Positions 1-8,574 of a stretch of 64,000 nt of DNA are shown piece by piece. The DNA is from Lachnospiraceae bacterium. Its GTDB lineage: Bacteria; Bacillota; Clostridia; Lachnospirales; Lachnospiraceae. The notes beneath the pieces were generated by a model. The model saw nothing but the letters and a program-made list of their open reading frames with translations. It made no database searches and was not told where the DNA came from. The stretch lies in NCBI GenBank assembly GCA_014804425.1, contig JAAUZV010000007.1:127969-191968 (forward strand), written 5' to 3'. Position 1 is the first letter of the stretch. Each line of letters begins with the position of its first letter. The translations under genes were made by a program, and so were the position numbers.

Positions 1-1
1 G

Positions 2-94
2 CTGTTCCTCATCGTACTTTATCTTTTTGACGTAAAGCCGGAAAACCGCATTGCCGTACAATATCTGCCGAAGCGGGAGAGTGCAGGATCATGA
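2..94 (+). CDS. 3' end of an unidentified gene cut by the window start
   Basis: An open frame runs from base 2 to a TGA at 92-94 and gives about 30 C-terminal residues: a hydrophobic stretch (LFLIVLYLF) followed by a charged tail ending RESAGS. This looks like the last membrane segment and cytoplasmic tail of a membrane protein. The frame converges on the histidine kinase gene and overlaps its stop by a few bases. With so little sequence no family can be assigned, and it could be a chance open frame. Confidence 0.35.
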   Translation: MFLIVLYLFDVKPENRIAVQYLPKRESAGS

Positions 95-1495
95 TGATAT
101 TATATCCGTGTTGTTTACGGCATCGGAATTAAGTTCTACCCGAAAGACATTCTCATGGCCATCGCGAAAATACCCGATCTTGCCGCCATGTTTTTCAACT
201 ATCATCTTGGAAATGGCAAGCCCAAGTCCCGTGCCGCCGTTGGTTTTGCGAGCCTTGTCGCCGCGCGAAAATGCGTTGAATATTTCCGCTGCGAGCGTGC
301 TGTCAATGGGCTGACCGTCGTCGGCGATCTCAAGTGTAAGCTTATCGCCTGCTGTGAACCTTACAGATATAATACTGCCCGTGTCATTGTATTTTATCGC
401 GTTTGTCAGAAGATTTCCAACAACACGTGAAAACAGGTTTATATCAATCTCGCTGAAAATTTCCTTCTCGGGAATATCAATAACGAACTCAAAGCCCGCT
501 TCGGATACCTCGTTGTAATATTCCGCGCAAAGCCTCCGCAGATACTCGCACATATTCGTGTTCTCAAGGTTAAGCGTGTAATTCGGGTCGTCCATCTTAA
601 GCATCGTGAACATATCATCGGACAGCGCACGTACCCTGTTCGCTTTCATGTCGATGGTGTGATAATATCCTTGTATCCGCTCCTCGGGAACAAGCCCCGC
701 TTCCAGAGCGTTGGCACAGCTTTTTATCGTAGTGATCGGCGTTCGGATATCGTGCGACAGCTCGAGCAGTATACGGTTTTTGTTTTTGGTCAGGCGTTCC
801 CTTTCTTTTTTTTCGGCTTCCAACCTGTCCGCCATAACATTAAAGGTTTTGACGATCTCATCAAATTCCGCCTCGGTTTTAATATCGATCCGCATATCGT
901 AATTGCCCGATCTCAAGCTCTCCATTCCCAAAATGATCTTGTCGAGCGGACGTTTGATTGTTCGCTTGTGGTACAGACTTATCAGTATAATTTCGGCAAT
1001 GGATAGTGGAATAAACATCAGAAAAAAGTCGGGCTGTCCGTGCGAGGAAATATTGTTTAAGATCAGGGTCACGTTTACCTGCATTACATCCTTTCCGTAA
1101 ACGCACAGAAAACGCCGCTCCGTATTCTCGGGCGCGACGTAAAACATGGCGTAATCAGAGTCGCTGTACACAGCGGTGAGCTTTAGCAGCTCGTCAGCGG
1201 TGTAGCGCTGCTGCGGCGTCTTTTTATTGCCGTAGACCTGCAGTATATTACAGTCCTCGTCCAGCTCCTCGATCCAACCGCCAAGATTCTCAATGGTCTC
1301 GGCATTTATCACATGACCATTCTCGTCAATAACAGCGGTCGGATTCCAGCCTATGAGATCGCCGCCGCCGATAAACACCGCCTCCAGCACCAGACAGAGA
1401 GTAAAAGTTATCACTATTGCAATTGCAAACAGAATAAAGCTACAGACAAGTTTAAAAAAAATGCTTTTCCAAAAAAATTTTCTCTTTGTTCTCAC
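89..1495 (-). CDS. Membrane sensor histidine kinase (HAMP-HisKA-HATPase)
   Basis: Predicted 468-residue sensor kinase that would phosphorylate the OmpR-type regulator encoded immediately upstream. Membrane segments are at about residues 13-42 and 157-175, enclosing a roughly 110-residue extracytoplasmic sensor region. A HAMP linker follows, then the H-box ELSHDIRTP with the phosphorylated His at 248, an N-box (GNLLTNAIKYND) and a G-box (GTGLGLAISK). The start is a GTG with RBS AAAGGAG, overlapping the regulator stop as GTGA, so the two are translationally coupled. It is the last gene of a leftward five-gene operon with an ABC transporter and a zincin-like protein. That context suggests sensing of an envelope stress or a peptide handled by the transporter (inference). 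The signal is unknown. Confidence 0.93.
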   Translation of the reverse strand: MRTKRKFFWKSIFFKLVCSFILFAIAIVITFTLCLVLEAVFIGGGDLIGWNPTAVIDENGHVINAETIENLGGWIEELDEDCNILQVYGNKKTPQQRYTADELLKLTAVYSDSDYAMFYVAPENTERRFLCVYGKDVMQVNVTLILNNISSHGQPDFFLMFIPLSIAEIILISLYHKRTIKRPLDKIILGMESLRSGNYDMRIDIKTEAEFDEIVKTFNVMADRLEAEKKERERLTKNKNRILLELSHDIRTPITTIKSCANALEAGLVPEERIQGYYHTIDMKANRVRALSDDMFTMLKMDDPNYTLNLENTNMCEYLRRLCAEYYNEVSEAGFEFVIDIPEKEIFSEIDINLFSRVVGNLLTNAIKYNDTGSIISVRFTAGDKLTLEIADDGQPIDSTLAAEIFNAFSRGDKARKTNGGTGLGLAISKMIVEKHGGKIGYFRDGHENVFRVELNSDAVNNTDIISS

Positions 1496-2187
1496 GCCTG
1501 CTCCTTTTCGATCTTATATCCCAATCCCTTAATGGTTTTCAATATTTTTGGCGATCTCGGATCATCCTCGATCTTGGCGCGAAGATTGCTGATGTGCACC
1601 ATTACCGTGTTGTCGTCGGCGATGTAGCCGTCATTGCGCGCATAGTCGAATATCTGCCGCTTTGTAAATATCCTGCCGCGCCCGCTCATCAGCAGCTCCA
1701 AAATAAGAAATTCTGTTTTTGTAAGCTCCAACGCTCTGCCGTGCTTGAAAACACACGCTTCCGCACGGTTTAGGACGATATCGAAACACCGAAGCTCCTC
1801 ATCTGCGGTGCTGCCCTTATAATCGTAGCAGCGGCGCAACTGTGCTTTTATGCGCGCGACTACCTCCATGGGATTGAACGGTTTGGTGATGTAATCGTCC
1901 GCGCCAAGCTCCAGACCGAGAATTTTATCGTAATCCTCGCTGCGGGCTGTCAGCATTATTGCGGGAACGCTGCTCACAGCGCGGATCTTTCTCAGCACCA
2001 AAAATCCGTCTGGCTCGGGCATCATGATATCCAGCAGTACAAGGTGCGGCTTCTCTTTCTCAAATAATGTCAGCGCAGAGGAACCGCTGTCAGCCTTGAT
2101 AAGCTTGATATTTTCCCGCTCGGTGTACAGCTCCAGCGCGTCAAGAAGCTCCGTCTCATCATCTGCCGCAAGCACCTTATATCTCAT
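1492..2187 (-). CDS. OmpR-family response regulator
   Basis: DNA-binding response regulator of 231 residues. The receiver domain has the acidic pair D9/D10, phosphoacceptor D53 (LLDIMMP) and the conserved Lys in ITKPFNP. The C-terminal half is a winged helix-turn-helix of the OmpR/PhoB type (ending KTIKGLGYKIEK). I chose the ATG at 2187, which overlaps the upstream stop as ATGA and has GAGGAG 8 bases before it, rather than the GTG two codons earlier. It is coupled to the kinase downstream. Its likely target is the direct repeat at 4589-4608 upstream of the ABC gene, because OmpR-family dimers bind head-to-tail half-sites about 11 bp apart (inference). Confidence 0.95.
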   Translation of the reverse strand: MRYKVLAADDETELLDALELYTERENIKLIKADSGSSALTLFEKEKPHLVLLDIMMPEPDGFLVLRKIRAVSSVPAIMLTARSEDYDKILGLELGADDYITKPFNPMEVVARIKAQLRRCYDYKGSTADEELRCFDIVLNRAEACVFKHGRALELTKTEFLILELLMSGRGRIFTKRQIFDYARNDGYIADDNTVMVHISNLRAKIEDDPRSPKILKTIKGLGYKIEKEQA

Positions 2188-3101
2188 ATACACAACTCCT
2201 CATAAATAAGTTCGATTATCGGCTTCGAGAACGTGTAACCGCCAAGTCTCCCGGGCGCGAGCTTTTCGAGTATCATACATTGAGCCATTCCGATGTAGTA
2301 GTATTTTGATGAACCACTGTAATAACAGCTTATCGCGCTGATATATTCCTCATCGTAGCTTTCGGGCATCAATTCCTTATATGCGCAGGATTCAACATAG
2401 CATGCCGTACCTTCGACTATCGTGTAATAGTTTTCCAACGCAGTCACACTCTCGGAAAGCAGCTCTCTGCGTTCCTCGTCAGCTTGCTTATATTTTACCA
2501 TATTTTCACGTATGATATCTATATCATTGGTTTTTACAGACTCTTCCAATAGCTGCATTTGCATTTTTAGCAGTTCGACAGCGCGGCTGTTCCCGTCAAC
2601 CTGCACGACAATTATCTGCTCGTCGATCTCTGAGCATATGTTATCTATAAAGCCCGAAAAACCGCTCATCTGATAGCAGTGAAAAGCCTCATGCCAGATC
2701 ACCACGGCGTGATGCTCTGCGGTATATTCGGACATTCCCGTATTCATCAACGATATAAATGACGACATTTTCTCAATTGTCGGCGAGAGGACCTCGAATT
2801 CACCGTTCACCTCATAAGCCGTCGCGACGATCGAATTTATAACGGGGGATCGCTTTGTTACACTGTATTCGCCGTTTTTCGAGGTAATACGGTAGTCTTT
2901 GTCGCCGTCATAAAACGCAACGGGATAATCCGTGAGAAAAAAGTTCTCAAATCCAAAATTACCATCTTTTTTTTCTAATCCGACCGCCATTGTGTAGACC
3001 TCGACGTTCGCCGCGGAAAGCCCGTAGGTGCCCGTTGCAAAAAATCCTGCGAGCAGCCCAATACCGACTATCGCCGCACAAATAATTCTCTTCATCATCA
3101 T
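2184..3101 (-). CDS. Membrane-anchored zincin-like protein, function unknown
   Basis: Protein of 305 residues with an N-terminal hydrophobic segment (about 5-30; signal peptide or anchor) and an exported body. It carries HEAFH at 137-141 and, about 90 residues later, an EGTACY element with E230. This HExxH plus distant EGxAxY layout is typical of gluzincin-type zinc peptidases, so it is probably a zinc metalloprotease acting outside the membrane. I do not recognise a named family. It overlaps the upstream permease stop (ATGATGATG after GAAGGAAG; any of three ATGs could start it) and the downstream regulator (ATGA). Placement between an ABC transporter and its two-component system suggests it processes or degrades a peptide related to that system (inference). 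Confidence 0.8.
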   Translation of the reverse strand: MMMKRIICAAIVGIGLLAGFFATGTYGLSAANVEVYTMAVGLEKKDGNFGFENFFLTDYPVAFYDGDKDYRITSKNGEYSVTKRSPVINSIVATAYEVNGEFEVLSPTIEKMSSFISLMNTGMSEYTAEHHAVVIWHEAFHCYQMSGFSGFIDNICSEIDEQIIVVQVDGNSRAVELLKMQMQLLEESVKTNDIDIIRENMVKYKQADEERRELLSESVTALENYYTIVEGTACYVESCAYKELMPESYDEEYISAISCYYSGSSKYYYIGMAQCMILEKLAPGRLGGYTFSKPIIELIYEELCI

Positions 3102-3853
3102 GCTTCCTTCCTTTTATAAAACAATATCAGCATTGAAAACGCATACGCCGCAAGCAGAACTGCGAATACCGTGTGCAGATCGACGCTTTTTCCGGTAAGC
3201 ATATTTCCGGCTTGCGTCTGCACGTCGTTGAGGTCGGGAATAAGCTTCAAAACGAACCTTACGATATCTCCGCCAATGCCGCCGATCACGTCCTTGAGTG
3301 TTAAAAGCAGCTCATGGAAAATTCCCGCAGCAACATAAACCGCGGCTACCGTGCCGGCGACCGTTTTGGAAAAAACGATGCTCAGCGCGGTCGTGATGAT
3401 GCTCACGGCAGCAACGTTCACACCGACCATCAGGAACGCGGGAATGAGCCGCCAAGCCTCGCCACCCTTTCCGTTGGTTATAATAAATACCGTCATCGCA
3501 CAAAACAAAATCCCTTCACAGCACATTCCCGACATTATATTTGCCAGTGCCAGCTCACCATGATAGTAATACTGCGGAACGTTTCGTATCCAAATGAGGT
3601 GACTGGTTTTGCGCTCATATTCGGCGGGAATCGTGCCAAGACCGGTTATCACGGCAAACACGCAAGCGAAAGCGTTGACCACCGTCAAAAGGATTGGCGC
3701 TAACATTTTGTATCCCGTTATGGGTTCGCCGCCAACGGTGATCGTTCCCGTTCCGGAACTGAAAATGACTAAAATAAGTATCGCGATCACGGAAATTATG
3801 TATAGTTCCTTTCGGAGCAGTTTTTCCTTAAACGCGGTCAATGCTATCGTCAT
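3098..3853 (-). CDS. ABC-2 type transporter permease
   Basis: Hydrophobic protein of about 251 residues with six predicted membrane segments: one after the N-terminal TAFKEKLLRKELYI stretch, the others through the middle and a final one ending in a Lys/Arg tail. This is the layout of single-domain ABC-2 permeases. The start is the ATG at 3853, preceded by GGGAGGTGAGCGAA. A longer frame would begin inside the ATPase gene without an RBS. It overlaps the ATPase gene by 26 bases and the zincin gene by 4, so the operon is tightly coupled. With the ATPase it would form an exporter or immunity-type pump; the substrate is unknown. Confidence 0.85.
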   Translation of the reverse strand: MTIALTAFKEKLLRKELYIISVIAILILVIFSSGTGTITVGGEPITGYKMLAPILLTVVNAFACVFAVITGLGTIPAEYERKTSHLIWIRNVPQYYYHGELALANIMSGMCCEGILFCAMTVFIITNGKGGEAWRLIPAFLMVGVNVAAVSIITTALSIVFSKTVAGTVAAVYVAAGIFHELLLTLKDVIGGIGGDIVRFVLKLIPDLNDVQTQAGNMLTGKSVDLHTVFAVLLAAYAFSMLILFYKRKEA

Positions 3854-4529
3854 TTCGCTCACCTCCCACAAATTCGATAAACATATCCTCAAGTGATCTC
3901 TGATTGTCGTCCGAGCGGTTCCACTCTCCCATTTTTCTGCCATTTTTAATGATTATGCCTCGGTCACATATGCGCTCGATATCGTTTAATATATGCGAAT
4001 TTACGATGATCGTTTTTCCAAGCGACTTGAGCTTAGTGACAAGCTGAATGATGTCGTGTCTGCCCAATGCGTCAAGCCCTGCAGTAGGCTCGTCGAGAAT
4101 CAGCAGCTCGGGATCGCCTAGAAGTGACTGCGCGAGCGCAAGCCGCTGGAGCATACCCTTTGAGTAGCGGCTGACTTTGGTTTTGCTGTCCTCCAAACCG
4201 ACGGTTTCGAGCAGCCTTAACGCTTCGGCTCTCCTGTTTGCTTTAGGGATATTCTGTATTCCGGCGTAATACAGCAGAGTTTCCATTCCTGTCAGGAACG
4301 GTGGAAAATAAGGTGTTTCCGGCGAATACCCCACGCATATGCCATCGCTGATTTTAACTGTTCCGCTGTCGATTTTGGATAACCCCAATATCATTTTGAT
4401 AGTGGTAGTCTTACCCGCGCCGTTACTGCCAAGAAACGCGAATACCTCACCCTTTTTTACGCTGAAGCTCAAGTTGTCCACAACTCGCTTCTTTTTGTAC
4501 GATTTTACCAGCTCAACACATTCTATCAT
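3828..4529 (-). CDS. ABC transporter ATP-binding protein
   Basis: ATPase subunit of 233 residues with Walker A (GSNGAGKTTT), a signature region (RYSKGMLQRLALAQ; the usual LSGG is replaced by YSKG, common in drug or bacteriocin-type ABC-2 ATPases), Walker B (LLILDEPTAGLD) and the H-loop (NSHIL). It powers the downstream permease. Start ATG at 4529 has GGGAGGG six bases upstream; a start seven codons earlier lacks a suitable site. It is the first gene of the operon, behind the promoter and direct repeats at 4560-4608. The C-terminal tail runs into the permease start. Confidence 0.93.
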   Translation of the reverse strand: MIECVELVKSYKKKRVVDNLSFSVKKGEVFAFLGSNGAGKTTTIKMILGLSKIDSGTVKISDGICVGYSPETPYFPPFLTGMETLLYYAGIQNIPKANRRAEALRLLETVGLEDSKTKVSRYSKGMLQRLALAQSLLGDPELLILDEPTAGLDALGRHDIIQLVTKLKSLGKTIIVNSHILNDIERICDRGIIIKNGRKMGEWNRSDDNQRSLEDMFIEFVGGERNDDSIDRV

Positions 4530-4559
4530 TTTATTCCCTCCCTTTGACACTATTCTGCA

Positions 4560-4608
4560 ATATCAAGCTAAAATACGCATAAAGACAACCTTAAGTTTTC
4601 CTTAAGTT
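4560..4608 (-). promoter_or_regulatory. Promoter with 11-bp-period direct repeat for the ABC/two-component operon
   Basis: Reading leftward, TTGTCT (4588-4583) and TGATAT (4565-4560) are separated by exactly 17 bp, a good sigma-A-type promoter 30 bp before the ATPase start. Immediately upstream of the -35 are two copies of AACTTAAGG (4608-4600 and 4597-4589) repeated with an 11-bp period. That is the arrangement bound by head-to-tail OmpR-family dimers. The obvious candidate regulator is the one encoded within this operon, giving autoregulation (inference). Confidence 0.7.
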
Positions 4609-4614
4609 TGCAGA

Positions 4615-4650
4615 CAAAAATAGCCTTGATCGTTTGTGTGATCAAGGCTA
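4615..4650 (-). terminator. Intrinsic terminator of the M48 protease gene
   Basis: A perfect 11-bp stem (TAGCCTTGATC / GATCAAGGCTA) with an 8-base loop, followed leftward by TTTTTG. It lies 24 bp after the protease stop and just upstream of the -35-proximal repeats of the next operon, so it insulates the two. Confidence 0.85.
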
Positions 4651-4673
4651 CTTTATATCGAAGCATGATAGAA

Positions 4674-5903
4674 TCATTCTTTTTTATGTTCCATAAGCGC
4701 CGTTATCCTCTGGCTGACCGTCGGATGACTATAGGTAAGCTTCACCAGCAGCGGATGAGGAGTCAGGCAGACAAACGAATTACGCGCCAATACTTTTAAT
4801 GCGGAAATCAGGGCCGGTCCATATCCGTTTTCTGCCGCAAACCGATCCGCCTGATATTCAAAACGACGGGACAGCGTACTTGAGAACAATCCCACAAACG
4901 GAGACAGGAACGCAAGACATACCGCACTTAACAGCAGAAACGCGAATCCGTAATTTAAGCCTGCAAATCCAAAATCAGGATAAATTGCGGGAACGGAAAC
5001 AAGCGCCCATGCGACTAACACCATCAAGACAATGTTTACAATGTTCATCAACTGCATTTTCAGCGTATCCTTATGCTTATTATGTCCCATCTCATGCGCA
5101 AAGACCGCCACGATCTCATCGGCCGACATCTGCTCTAACAGCGTATCATACAAAACGATCGTCTTCATTTTTCCGAAACCGCTGAAATACGCATTCGCCT
5201 TACTGGAACGCTTCGAGCCGTCCATGACCTTGATCTCCTTGACCGTACAGTCATTTTCTTCAAGCAGTCTGCACAGACGCTCCCGCAGCTCGCCTTCCGG
5301 TAACGGTTCAAATTTATTAAAGATCTTGGAAAAGATCGGATATAAAAATGCGATCAGTAAAATAAACAAAAACAAGACCACACTGAACACAACGAGCAGC
5401 CAGTTGCCGAGTGCTTTATGGATCAGAATAAACAGACAGCAAAGCCCGCCGGTTAAGATCAGATTAATGATGACGCTTTTGATCTGATCGATCACAAAGG
5501 TTTTCTTTGTCATCCGGTTAAAGCCGTACTTTTGCTCAATGATCATGGAATCCACATATTCAAACGGGATGATATACAAAAGACAAAGAAGCATATCCGC
5601 TGCCAGTACGCCGATTGCCGCGGTATAATCTCCCGATAAGGACAATCCGTTTATGATCAGGGCATACACATTTCCCCCGATCAGGATAAACGTGAACAAA
5701 TAAGAGACCAGATGCCGGATCAGGGAAAGCCTTGTTTTTTCCTTATGATATTGCAGCCACTTCCCGTAAGCTTCCGCGTCATAAATGTCTTTTACATTAT
5801 CGGGAATCGGACGGTCCGCCGATTTCACCTCCAGCCATTCCATATAGGTTTGAAATAAAAATGTCAGTGCAATGACCGCCAATGCGATGAATTTGTAATT
5901 CAT
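4674..5903 (-). CDS. M48-family integral membrane metalloprotease (Ste24/HtpX-like)
   Basis: Membrane zinc protease of 409 residues. The zinc site HEMGH is at 270-274 (AVFAHEMGHNKHKD), and the third ligand lies in FEYQADRFA, as in the M48 family. Several membrane segments precede and follow the active site (about 5-20, 65-105, 145-195, 285-340). The N-terminal part and overall length match the CAAX-protease-like Ste24 branch rather than the shorter HtpX. In bacteria such enzymes usually act in membrane protein quality control. The start ATG has CGGAG upstream. An AT-rich divergent region with a possible -10 (TATAAT, 5966-5961) separates it from the SOS operon. Confidence 0.9.
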   Translation of the reverse strand: MNYKFIALAVIALTFLFQTYMEWLEVKSADRPIPDNVKDIYDAEAYGKWLQYHKEKTRLSLIRHLVSYLFTFILIGGNVYALIINGLSLSGDYTAAIGVLAADMLLCLLYIIPFEYVDSMIIEQKYGFNRMTKKTFVIDQIKSVIINLILTGGLCCLFILIHKALGNWLLVVFSVVLFLFILLIAFLYPIFSKIFNKFEPLPEGELRERLCRLLEENDCTVKEIKVMDGSKRSSKANAYFSGFGKMKTIVLYDTLLEQMSADEIVAVFAHEMGHNKHKDTLKMQLMNIVNIVLMVLVAWALVSVPAIYPDFGFAGLNYGFAFLLLSAVCLAFLSPFVGLFSSTLSRRFEYQADRFAAENGYGPALISALKVLARNSFVCLTPHPLLVKLTYSHPTVSQRITALMEHKKE

Positions 5904-6015
5904 GGTTTTCTCCGTTTCTGTGCCGCCCGCTTTGCGGCCGCTTGTTTTTCTTATGCGCCTATTATACCATATCCATCAGGAATTGATTAAAGATAATATA
6001 AAGATTATTTTCTTC

Positions 6016-6044
6016 TTGAAATTATATATCTTTTCCTCTATAAT
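6016..6044 (+). promoter_or_regulatory. Sigma-A promoter of the SOS-linked repair operon
   Basis: TTGAAA (6016-6021) and a consensus TATAAT (6039-6044) are separated by 17 bp. Transcription would begin near 6051, a few bases before the LexA box, and run into the radical SAM gene. The leader up to the start codon would be about 70-80 nt. Confidence 0.8.
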
Positions 6045-6058
6045 AGAACACATATTCG

Positions 6059-6070
6059 GAACATTTGTTC
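6059..6070 (+). promoter_or_regulatory. LexA (SOS) operator
   Basis: GAACATTTGTTC is a perfect palindrome matching the Gram-positive LexA core GAAC-N4-GTTC. It lies about 8 bp past the predicted transcription start, where a bound repressor would block the promoter at 6016-6044. A degenerate half-site (GAACACATATTC) sits just upstream at 6046-6057. The genes behind it are DNA-repair-type genes, which independently supports SOS control. Confidence 0.8.
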
Positions 6071-6120
6071 TAATTTTGACTTTCGGGTGCGCGCGGGATG
6101 GCGCGCAGATAGGAGCAGCT

Positions 6121-7680
6121 TTGGTAGTAATGGAAAATCTTCCGCTGGAACGCAAACTGGAGATTCTTTCGGATGCGGCAAAATATGACGTTGCCTGCAC
6201 CTCAAGCGGTGTAGATCGAAAAGGGAAGGAAGGCAGCATGGGAAATACGGCAGCATGCGGTATCTGCCATTCCTTTGCGGCGGATGGGCGTTGTATCTCT
6301 CTGCTTAAGATTCTCTATACAAATGAGTGCGTCTACGACTGCAAATACTGCTTAAACCGACGCTCCAACGACACGGTGCGCACTTCCTTTACGCCCGAAG
6401 AAGTAAGCGAGCTTACCATGCAGTTTTACCGCCGCAACTATATCGAGGGATTGTTTTTAAGCTCCGGCGTCCGCCATAATCCGACCGAGACCATGGAAGA
6501 GATTTATATTGCGCTTCGACTCCTTCGGGAAAAAAATCATTTTAACGGATACATTCATGTAAAGGCGATTCCCGGCGCGGCTCCAGAGATCGTAGCGGCT
6601 GTCGGCCTGCTTGCAGACCGCATGAGCACCAATTTAGAACTGCCTACAGCAGAGGGCTTGCGCCGGCTTGCTCCGAATAAGACGCGCGAGACCATATTAA
6701 AGCCTATGCGTCAGATCCAACAGGGCATTGCGCAGTCCAAACGGGGGGAAACGCTGCGCATCAGCCGCTTGAGCGGAGGCAGAAGCATCGCAGAACAGGA
6801 TACGATCGGAACGACAAAATGGGGATTTGCCATCCCCGATCCGTCGCTGCCGCCTGCTGCCGCTCTGACACAGAAAGCCGATACACCATCGCATTCTTTA
6901 TCGGATCATTCTTCCGGCTCTCTGATCACTGACCATTCTGACAGGCAGCACGATATGATACAGAATATCCCGTCAGGCACATCGCTCATCACGCCAGATA
7001 GAAACAAACACCAGGTCTTTGTCCCCGCCGGACAGAGCACACAGATGATCGTCGGCGCGACACCGGAAGATGATTATCAGGTCTTATCCGTTGCGGAGGC
7101 ATTATATCGGCGCTTCGACTTAAAACGTGTTTTTTACTCCGCCTATATTGCGTTAAACGACGACAGTTCCCTTCCCGCATTGGGCACAAAACCGCCGCTT
7201 TTGCGCGAGCATCGTCTTTACCAGGCGGACTGGCTTCTGCGCTTTTACGGATTTCAGGCAAATGAGCTCTTAACGCCCGAACGCCCGAATTTTAATGTCT
7301 TTCTCGACCCCAAATGCGAATGGGCGCTTCGCCATCTTGAATATTTTCCGGTGGAGATCAACCATGCGCCCTATCAGCTCCTGCTCCGCATTCCCGGCGT
7401 CGGCGTCAAATCGGCAAAGCGCATTGTCCGCGCCCGCAGAGGCATGAAGCTTGACTTTGACGGACTAAAACGAATCGGTGTTGTCTTGAAGCGCGCGCAC
7501 TATTTTATCACCTGCAACGGAAAGATGATGTATCCGACAAAAATCGATGAGGACTATATTACCCGGAATCTCATCGACTTAGACAGAAAAAAGAACTGGG
7601 AAATTGCGTATGACATGACTTACCGTCAATTGTCCCTGTTTGACGATAAAAGTATGTGGGCGGGAGGAGTATCTATATGA
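6121..7680 (+). CDS. Radical SAM DNA modification/repair protein (TIGR03916 type)
   Basis: Radical SAM protein of the family regularly paired with a uracil-glycosylase-like protein. Counting from the in-frame ATG at 6130, the cluster motif CVYDCKYC has its cysteines at 67, 71 and 74, preceded by a second cysteine set CGIC...GRC (43, 46, 55) typical of this family. Near the C terminus, IPGVGVKSAKRIV is a helix-hairpin-helix DNA-binding motif. The start is uncertain: TTG at 6121 has AGGAG five bases upstream, while ATG at 6130 is 14 bases away. The upstream open frame to 5902 has no RBS and crosses the promoter. Unusually, about 90 Ser/Asp/Pro-rich residues (about 203-292) are inserted before QVFVPAGQSTQM. 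The stop overlaps the next start (ATGA). Chemistry is unknown; a role in DNA repair is inferred from the partner gene and LexA box. Confidence 0.9.
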   Translation: MVVMENLPLERKLEILSDAAKYDVACTSSGVDRKGKEGSMGNTAACGICHSFAADGRCISLLKILYTNECVYDCKYCLNRRSNDTVRTSFTPEEVSELTMQFYRRNYIEGLFLSSGVRHNPTETMEEIYIALRLLREKNHFNGYIHVKAIPGAAPEIVAAVGLLADRMSTNLELPTAEGLRRLAPNKTRETILKPMRQIQQGIAQSKRGETLRISRLSGGRSIAEQDTIGTTKWGFAIPDPSLPPAAALTQKADTPSHSLSDHSSGSLITDHSDRQHDMIQNIPSGTSLITPDRNKHQVFVPAGQSTQMIVGATPEDDYQVLSVAEALYRRFDLKRVFYSAYIALNDDSSLPALGTKPPLLREHRLYQADWLLRFYGFQANELLTPERPNFNVFLDPKCEWALRHLEYFPVEINHAPYQLLLRIPGVGVKSAKRIVRARRGMKLDFDGLKRIGVVLKRAHYFITCNGKMMYPTKIDEDYITRNLIDLDRKKNWEIAYDMTYRQLSLFDDKSMWAGGVSI

Positions 7681-8495
7681 ATTCATATCAAACTCTTATG
7701 GAACTAAACAGAAAAGCCATCTTTGCAGAAAAGATAACAGACACAGAAAAAGAAGAAGCAGTATCCGTTTTTTTAAACGGGATCTGTTCGAAAGAAAGTA
7801 TCCTGACATATAAAAAACGCATGCGGGTTCTTCCTGAGACAGACCGTATGTATCCTGATTATTATATTCCGCCGTATAACGGAAATAAAAAGCTGCGACT
7901 GATTCAGGGTTATTTGCCAAAAACGAATATTTTATATGCAAATCATTATGAGTTAGAGATCATTCGGCTGCTTGCCATGTTTGCACCTGCGCATGAAAAG
8001 GTTCATGAAATGGTAGAGGGCACTTTGCAGCGATTGCAGCATACCTGTTTTGGGAATTCGTGCACAAAGGGGGAATGTCTGGCAACCGGGATCAGTGTGC
8101 TGCGATTTCTTACTGTAGCGAAGCCTGATGACGCAGAATGGATTGACCGACTGCTCACTCCCCTAAGTGACCGATTTCTTTCCTTCGGAACCGGGCAGGC
8201 AGCCGTACAGGAAGGAATCCCTCTGTCATACTTACTAATGGCATATACTGATATTAACAACGAAAAGACGAAAGCTCTCATTGCACAAAAAAAAGAGTGG
8301 CTCTTAGATCTGTTGAGAAGAGGCTGGATCACGGGTAAATTGTCAAATGGAAAAATATCCGAAGGAGATACTTACAACTTAATGGGAAAATATATCATCA
8401 GAAATGCGATCGGCACGTTACCGGGCTATGAAGATATTGCGAAACATGAAATATATGTAAGCAGCAAGGATGAAAGGTGTTATTGTAATATTTAA
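7677..8495 (+). CDS. Unknown protein co-transcribed with SOS repair genes
   Basis: Soluble, mainly helical protein of 272 residues with no membrane segment; I cannot name its family. Notable elements are YPDYYIPPYNGNKKLRL, the cysteine-rich cluster TCFGNSCTKGEC in mid-protein (a possible metal site) and CYCNI at the extreme C terminus. The ATG at 7677 overlaps the radical SAM stop (ATGA) and has GGGAGGAG seven bases upstream, so it is translationally coupled. The ORF could extend to 7656 but without an RBS. Because it lies between two repair genes behind one LexA box, it is probably damage-inducible. A function in genome maintenance is inference only. Confidence 0.8.
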   Translation: MNSYQTLMELNRKAIFAEKITDTEKEEAVSVFLNGICSKESILTYKKRMRVLPETDRMYPDYYIPPYNGNKKLRLIQGYLPKTNILYANHYELEIIRLLAMFAPAHEKVHEMVEGTLQRLQHTCFGNSCTKGECLATGISVLRFLTVAKPDDAEWIDRLLTPLSDRFLSFGTGQAAVQEGIPLSYLLMAYTDINNEKTKALIAQKKEWLLDLLRRGWITGKLSNGKISEGDTYNLMGKYIIRNAIGTLPGYEDIAKHEIYVSSKDERCYCNI

Positions 8496-8574
8496 GAAAA
8501 CACCGATCAAATCAGGAGTTGTGCCATGCGCAACTCTTTCGGAAAATAACGATTGATCTAAGAGGCACAATCTT

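Noticed and set aside
5902-6120. Upstream extension of the radical SAM gene
   Set aside because: The region contains the promoter and LexA box, lacks an RBS and encodes residues unlike the family N terminus.
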